Assembly: GCF_025766255.1 (NCBI RefSeq)
Contig: NW_026516829.1
Location: forward strand, 1-64,000
Source of the DNA: Zychaea mexicana
Taxonomy: Eukaryota; Mucoromycota; Mucoromycetes; Mucorales; Lichtheimiaceae
Reading direction: 5' to 3'
DNA length: 64,000 nucleotides
This document shows, piece by piece, positions 60,001-64,000 of this stretch; positions within the stretch are counted from its first letter, which is position 1; the number at the start of each line of letters is the position of its first letter. Position numbers and translations under genes: made by a program. Below the pieces are notes generated by a model, which did no database searches, was not told the DNA's origin, and saw nothing but the letters and a program-made list of their open reading frames with translations.

Positions 60001-60654
60001 AAAAATCGGTTCGATTCAAGAGTCCAAAAGCCAAGTACGAAACGGCTCCTCACAGGAATCTCAAACGTGTCATTCATCATAGCCGGCAAGGGTCGTATCT
60101 ATGGATGTGGGTAAGTACACTTGCAATTTAGGAAAGGAGACGGATGGATGTAGCAAATTGCGGGAAGCATATCACACAAGTTTAAATAATAACAACAATA
60201 ACAAAACATATAGAACTCTCCTATACCGTTCAGTGCTATTTTCTTTCAGTATATGCTCTTGTGGAAACGGCTAAGCGCACACTACTTTTCAGCATATTAC
60301 TTTAAATGCTTCCTGTATGGAGAACCTATAAAACCGATACCAAAACTGCAGGTGAGATAGAGTTTCCGATTATTGTGGGTTTTAAGTTTGATGCTAAAGA
60401 GATCTTCTCAAACAGTACCCCATGCTACCGGAACGAAGGTAAACAGAGAAGCACGTGGCATATGCCATCCTTGTGTAACTTGTATGTTCTGCTGCTAACC
60501 AGTATGTATGTTGTACAGACTCTCGCTAGATGCAGGATGGAAACTACTGAAATGCAGTTTTTCGGATTCAATATCATCATCGATGGCAAGCAGTGGCACC
60601 GGCGACGCCAACAGCAGCAGCAGCAGCAGCAGCCAGGGAATAATAAAGAAATGA
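57083..60654 (+). CDS. GPI1: GPI-GlcNAc transferase subunit Gpi1/PIG-Q (15 exons)
   Basis: Membrane subunit of the ER complex that transfers GlcNAc to phosphatidylinositol, the first step of GPI-anchor synthesis. Exons: 57083-57220, 57366-57525, 57584-57671, 57784-58042, 58151-58457, 58553-58664, 58751-58865, 58939-59068, 59167-59373, 59437-59576, 59646-59760, 59839-60110, 60250-60351, 60416-60438, 60519-60654; 767 residues, every phase consistent. Diagnostic blocks: VVFYQQPNPKHLQFLALDPL, GQQIDLRLQQLYFWPRQYSM, SFYNSMWLVANDIIIGLAIG, WFLESPAGLKLNHELGSFLS, MLRHRIDACDYDLDQLLLGT, AFFNHFPLFAIMLRMKDPDR, LLWKRLSAHYFSAYYFKCFL and YPMLPER. Several membrane helices lie in the second half. Exon 14 is only 23 bp but carries the conserved YPMLPE. 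A Ser run (AGC repeat) marks the C-terminus. Confidence 0.95.
57697..57716. repeat. (AT)n microsatellite in GPI1 intron 3
   Basis: Uninterrupted run of ten AT dinucleotides inside the intron between GPI1 exons 3 and 4. Confidence 0.95.
58131..58146. repeat. (AC)8 microsatellite at GPI1 intron 4 acceptor
   Basis: Eight AC dinucleotides directly precede the acceptor AAAG of GPI1 exon 5, taking the place of the usual pyrimidine tract. Confidence 0.95.
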
Positions 60655-61100
60655 TGATGATAGTTACACACTTATCATAATATGTTGTTGTTATTATATG
60701 CAGTAGCAGGTCTCTAACACGTTATTATGCATGACTGCATGCGTGAACAGAACGCATGCAAAGCAGTGTTAACTCTAATAAAATGGATCGCGTGATGATG
60801 ATGATGAGAAAACAACAGGCTTTTTTTTTTTATTTATATGAGATTTTTTAAAAAGAAAAATATTTACAAAGAAACAAGGACGAGAAGGCAACCCATTCCC
60901 AAGGTAGCAGGAGATCATCAAAGGAAGGGGAATGAGGGGAAATAAGAGGAATACATCATACAAAGGATTAGAACTGGGAAAAAAAAAGATCTCAGTTGAT
61001 GGCGATAATTTAAAAGTAACTAGAAACGTTTTCTCTAATGACGAATTCCCTTGGGGGGGAAAAGGAAAACAACGGTACGGGGGGCTCCATCATTCTCTTT
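60655..61100. other. Convergent 3' intergenic region
   Basis: Lies between the stops of GPI1 and proline dehydrogenase and holds both 3' untranslated regions. It contains an A/T homopolymer run (about 60821-60830) and an ATGATGATG tract, with no gene. Confidence 0.5.
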
Positions 61101-63318
61101 CTAAACGGTATTGGCAGTAGATTCAGTAGCCACATCAACTTCAGTGGTAGCGGCTCCAGTATCAGGCGCAGCCGTAGTTTGAGAACCGGCGATGGCCTTG
61201 GGACGAACCACCACGCCTCGATTACCAGACCAACGGTCCTTGAGTTCTTGCCAGATCAACGTCAGTTCCTTATTGACTCCGCCAAGCATGGTTGAGTTTT
61301 CTTGAGCACGGCGCAGCAAGTAAGGCATTACTTCATCAATCTTGCCATAGGGCAAATACTTGTAGGTTGAGTATCCGTTCTTGCCCAACGTGTATGAAAG
61401 TTGATCTTGCATGCCGTAGAGTTGGCCAAAGTGGACAACACCGGAGCGAGGCAACACATTGTGGCGTTCCATCTCCTTGACCGTCAGCTTTACTGACTCG
61501 CGGTTGTGGCTGGCAATCATAAAGACCACAGGTGCAGTGGTCGAGGCAAGAGGCTCGCCAGTAGCTTCTTGACGCTCACGGAGCTTGTCGAGGAGGAATC
61601 GGACACCGTTGTTGTACGAGTCGTGGGTATCTTCCAACGTGTCGTGGATCGGAGATGGATAACCGAGTTGGGCAGCTCGCTATAAAAAGAGTTTAATTTT
61701 CGCTTTGGAATAAAAGGCATCGAAGAAAAAATACAACCGCTGCATTACCTTTCGCTCCATGACCATGTAGGCTCCACGGACGAGCTTAGCAGCAAACCCA
61801 AAGTTTTCTCGCTTGGCGCGTTCAACATCTCGTTCGAGTTTCTTTTGAGCAGCCTTGGTGTACATTTGATCTAATTAAAAAATAGTGATGAATTAGACAT
61901 TGACGTTAGAAAGCATAAAAGCAACTGCAGAGCTTACATGTATTGTATACAGTTGGCGTATGCTCACGATCATCGCGACGATTGTACTTTTGCTGGAGAT
62001 TCATGGCTACGTGATCGATAGCTTCTTGGAAATACGACTGTTCAGCATCAACCATGATGCCGACATGTTTATCATGAGCCATTCGACAAACCTGATCCAA
62101 GCGGTTCACCATGCGATCGTAGGCTTGAAGTTCTTCAAAAGTGAGCGGTGTGTTCTCACGATGCAGTTCTTCGGTTGACCACCATACATTGCGGTCTTTG
62201 CCTTGCAAATCGAATAGCTTGGTTGCTTCAATGCGGTCCAGCGCGTCGATTCGAGACAGAATTTCCTGGCGTTTCTTTTCTTGCGCTGGCGAGCCTGCTG
62301 GAGGTAGCACGTAATGAACAATCTGTTCCAAGCCTTCGCTATCGATCGTACCGTCGCCACGCTGCCAGGCATCGAATGCCTGCTCCATCTGTACAAGCAC
62401 TTGATTCACGCGCAACAAGAGCTCTGGCGGTGCGAATGCGGTGATTTTCACCGCAGCAAAAGCGCCAAACGTATCGCCGCACAGCTCACGGCCTTTGGCG
62501 GCTGTCCGCAAACATTCCTTGATCATCTCAACCGTGACATCGGCGCGATGCTCTAAATGCGGGTAATAGCCTTGCGTTTTGGGTGGCGTTTTGGCGTCCA
62601 GATGCAGATCGGCTTCGATGCTCAAGTCGAGAATCACATTGATCCCAGACTGGGCCAAGCGCTCCATGCAGTGGGCACATTCGTCTGGGGTTTCACCGCC
62701 ACAGAAATGTTGAAACACCGTACGTTTGATGAGCCAGAACAAAGGTCCCTGGAGATGCAATGCTTCTGCAGCATTAATGATGTGGGGCGCCATATCAACA
62801 AAGATGGGGACAGAGCAGAGACTGTAGACGAGTAATGCGAGCATCAACTCTTCGCTTGACTTGGCCCGCATGGCCACACGACTCTCGTCATCGGCCAGTT
62901 CGGCTATCGTTCCAGAGGGTGTGGATGAGCTGAAGGCGGATATGGGAAGGATGGAGAGCTTGTTTTCTGCTTCGGCATAGCAGACGTTGATAAGTGGACG
63001 ATCCTTGTTCCAGCAATAGTGGTAAAAGAGAGATCCAGAGACAAGCGCGGTGGCAGCAGCGATGCCGGTCTTGAATGCACGCGGTGATGAGGCGGGTGAG
63101 GAGAAGTGGGTGGAAGAAGAAGAAGAAGAAGCGCGAGAGCCAGTGGATGAGTAGTACGCACGTTGGAAGCGAGCGTAGCAGTTAGCGGAGGGGCTGGTGA
63201 AGGATGGAATAGGTAGTAGTTGTTGTGGTTGTGGTGGTGGTTGTTGCGGTGGAGATGGTATCTGGCGCAAACAATGTCGGAGGGTAGTACGAGGCAGATA
63301 TGCTACTGATCGGTGCAT
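61101..63318 (-). CDS. PUT1: Proline dehydrogenase, mitochondrial (3 exons)
   Basis: FAD enzyme oxidising proline to pyrroline-5-carboxylate at the inner mitochondrial membrane, the first step of proline catabolism. Exons 63318-61938, 61870-61749, 61679-61101; 693 residues. The N-terminus is Arg/Ser-rich without acidic residues for about 70 residues, as in a mitochondrial presequence, followed by a hydrophobic segment (AAATALVSGSLFYHYCW). The PRODH barrel shows NVILDLSIEAD, AVKITAF, VGIMVDAEQSYFQEAIDHVA, FAAKLVRGAYMVMERKRAAQ, FMIASHNRESV, GYSTYKYLPYGKIDEVMPYL and LLRRAQENSTML, the last containing the substrate-binding R-R-x-x-E-N. An insert of about 90 residues with predicted helices (around residues 325-400) is common in fungal forms. 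The C-terminal tail is Ala/Thr-rich. Confidence 0.95.
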
Positions 63319-64000
63319 TCCAATGCTTTGAGTAACCGATAACTGTTTTTATATTCTGATAAACTGAACAAGGAAATAAAGAAAAAAGAAGAGATAAGGA
63401 AAAAGAAGACGCTACTTTTTTGTTGCCGAATCCTCCGTTTTATATACTTTTTTTTTTTGTGTCGCTCCTCGCCCGACCAAGCCCAGCAGCAGCGCTGGGT
63501 GCTGGATGGTAAAAAAAAAAAAAATGATCCCAAAGTGACGGGTGATAAGAATTTTTCTCTTTTTCGTACTTTTTTTTTTCTGCTGCTGCTGCTGCGCTGT
63601 TACCCTCTCTCTCTCTCTCTCCCCCCACAGTTCGCCCTGAGCCCAACAATGGTTTCGTTTTCCCCGGAATCACATCGGGCGATATGTCCCAACTTGGTAA
63701 CTTTTTACTTTCGCACGAGTGAACCAATCACATTCGAGGATCCTGCCTTGACAGCCACCACGCTGCATGAATTCCAAAAAAAAAAAAAAAAAAACCTGGT
63801 TGCTTGGATCCCCCGTTTCTATTTTCTTCCATTTGTACCCCACCCCGGCTCAACAAGATCAACTCTTTGTGGCAGGCAAAAGAATTATTCCCTCCCATAA
63901 ATTCACCGGGACACGCCCATCTTTTCTTGTAGATCCTTTCTTGTTGTTTGACAAAAAGTTGTAGTTTGTTGTATCAGTCAAAAGAAAGCGCGAAACCTCA
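63319..64000. promoter_or_regulatory. Upstream region of proline dehydrogenase with homopolymer tracts
   Basis: Contains several A/T homopolymers (about 63449-63459, 63510-63523, 63570-63579, 63776-63795), a CTGCTG run (about 63580-63594) and a (CT)n-C7 tract at about 63605-63626. Pyrimidine-rich tracts of this type are frequent in fungal promoters. No coding exon could be supported up to the window end, though a divergent gene may start beyond it. Confidence 0.45.

Noticed and set aside
63457..63900. 147-codon frame upstream of proline dehydrogenase
   Set aside because: Composed of translated homopolymers and CT/CTG repeats with no domain features; most likely promoter sequence.
1..64000. 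CRISPR arrays, operons, bacterial ribosome-binding sites
   Set aside because: The window is eukaryotic; no regularly spaced direct repeats with unique spacers were seen.

Overview
This is a eukaryotic, almost certainly fungal, window. Genes are split by many short GT-AG introns (about 45-110 bp), intergenic gaps are short, the genes found (GPI1/PIG-Q, OS-9/Yos9, Rrp8, LSm6, TAF2, mitochondrial proline dehydrogenase) are eukaryotic, and there is a chromodomain Ty3/gypsy element. A NIS-type siderophore synthetase resembling the rhizoferrin synthetase of Mucorales suggests an early-diverging fungus (Mucoromycota); that placement is inference from gene content. All exon models were built by eye from frame, splice sites and family similarity. 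Every multi-exon model offered as intact adds up to a whole number of codons, except TAF2, whose 5' end is open.

Layout: an aldo/keto reductase gene (complement 920-2151) lies head-to-head with a decayed paralogue (about 2909-4010). Then come the ERAD lectin OS-9 (4538-6142), LSM6 (complement 6494-6975), a quiet 2.2-kb gap, an unrecognised Gln/Glu-rich gene (9192-10433), two tandem GNAT acetyltransferases (11440-13431), a decayed 4-coumarate-CoA-ligase-like pseudogene (complement, about 13560-16090) and an RWD-domain protein (complement 16744-17865).

The centrepiece is one gene of at least 23 exons (about 19364-29016). It encodes a complete TAF2-like protein (inactive M1-aminopeptidase fold plus helical repeats) continued in frame into SIX bromodomains, about 2,550 residues in all. 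Downstream are RRP8 (29517-31470), an ACBD6-like acyl-CoA-binding/ankyrin protein (complement 31496-32724) and an MFS transporter (34130-36398).

From 37.6 to 50.4 kb mobile DNA dominates. There is a frameshifted Plavaka/CACTA-like transposase relic (complement, about 37620-40029), then folylpolyglutamate synthase (41683-43502), then a structurally intact 5.6-kb Ty3/gypsy chromovirus (44139-49761). The element has identical 369-bp LTRs, a CTCCT target-site duplication, a possible -1 frameshift heptamer between gag and pol, and a likely Tf1-type self-primer. Degenerate 20-bp tandem repeats lie on both sides of it in opposite orientation.

The last part holds the NIS siderophore synthetase (50355-52652, one frameshift), a gene-poor stretch, a three-repeat Myb/SANT-like gene (55445-56324), the 15-exon GPI1 gene (57083-60654) and mitochondrial proline dehydrogenase (complement 61101-63318). 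The genes do not form one pathway: this is ordinary euchromatin with housekeeping genes, punctuated by decaying metabolic genes and transposons.
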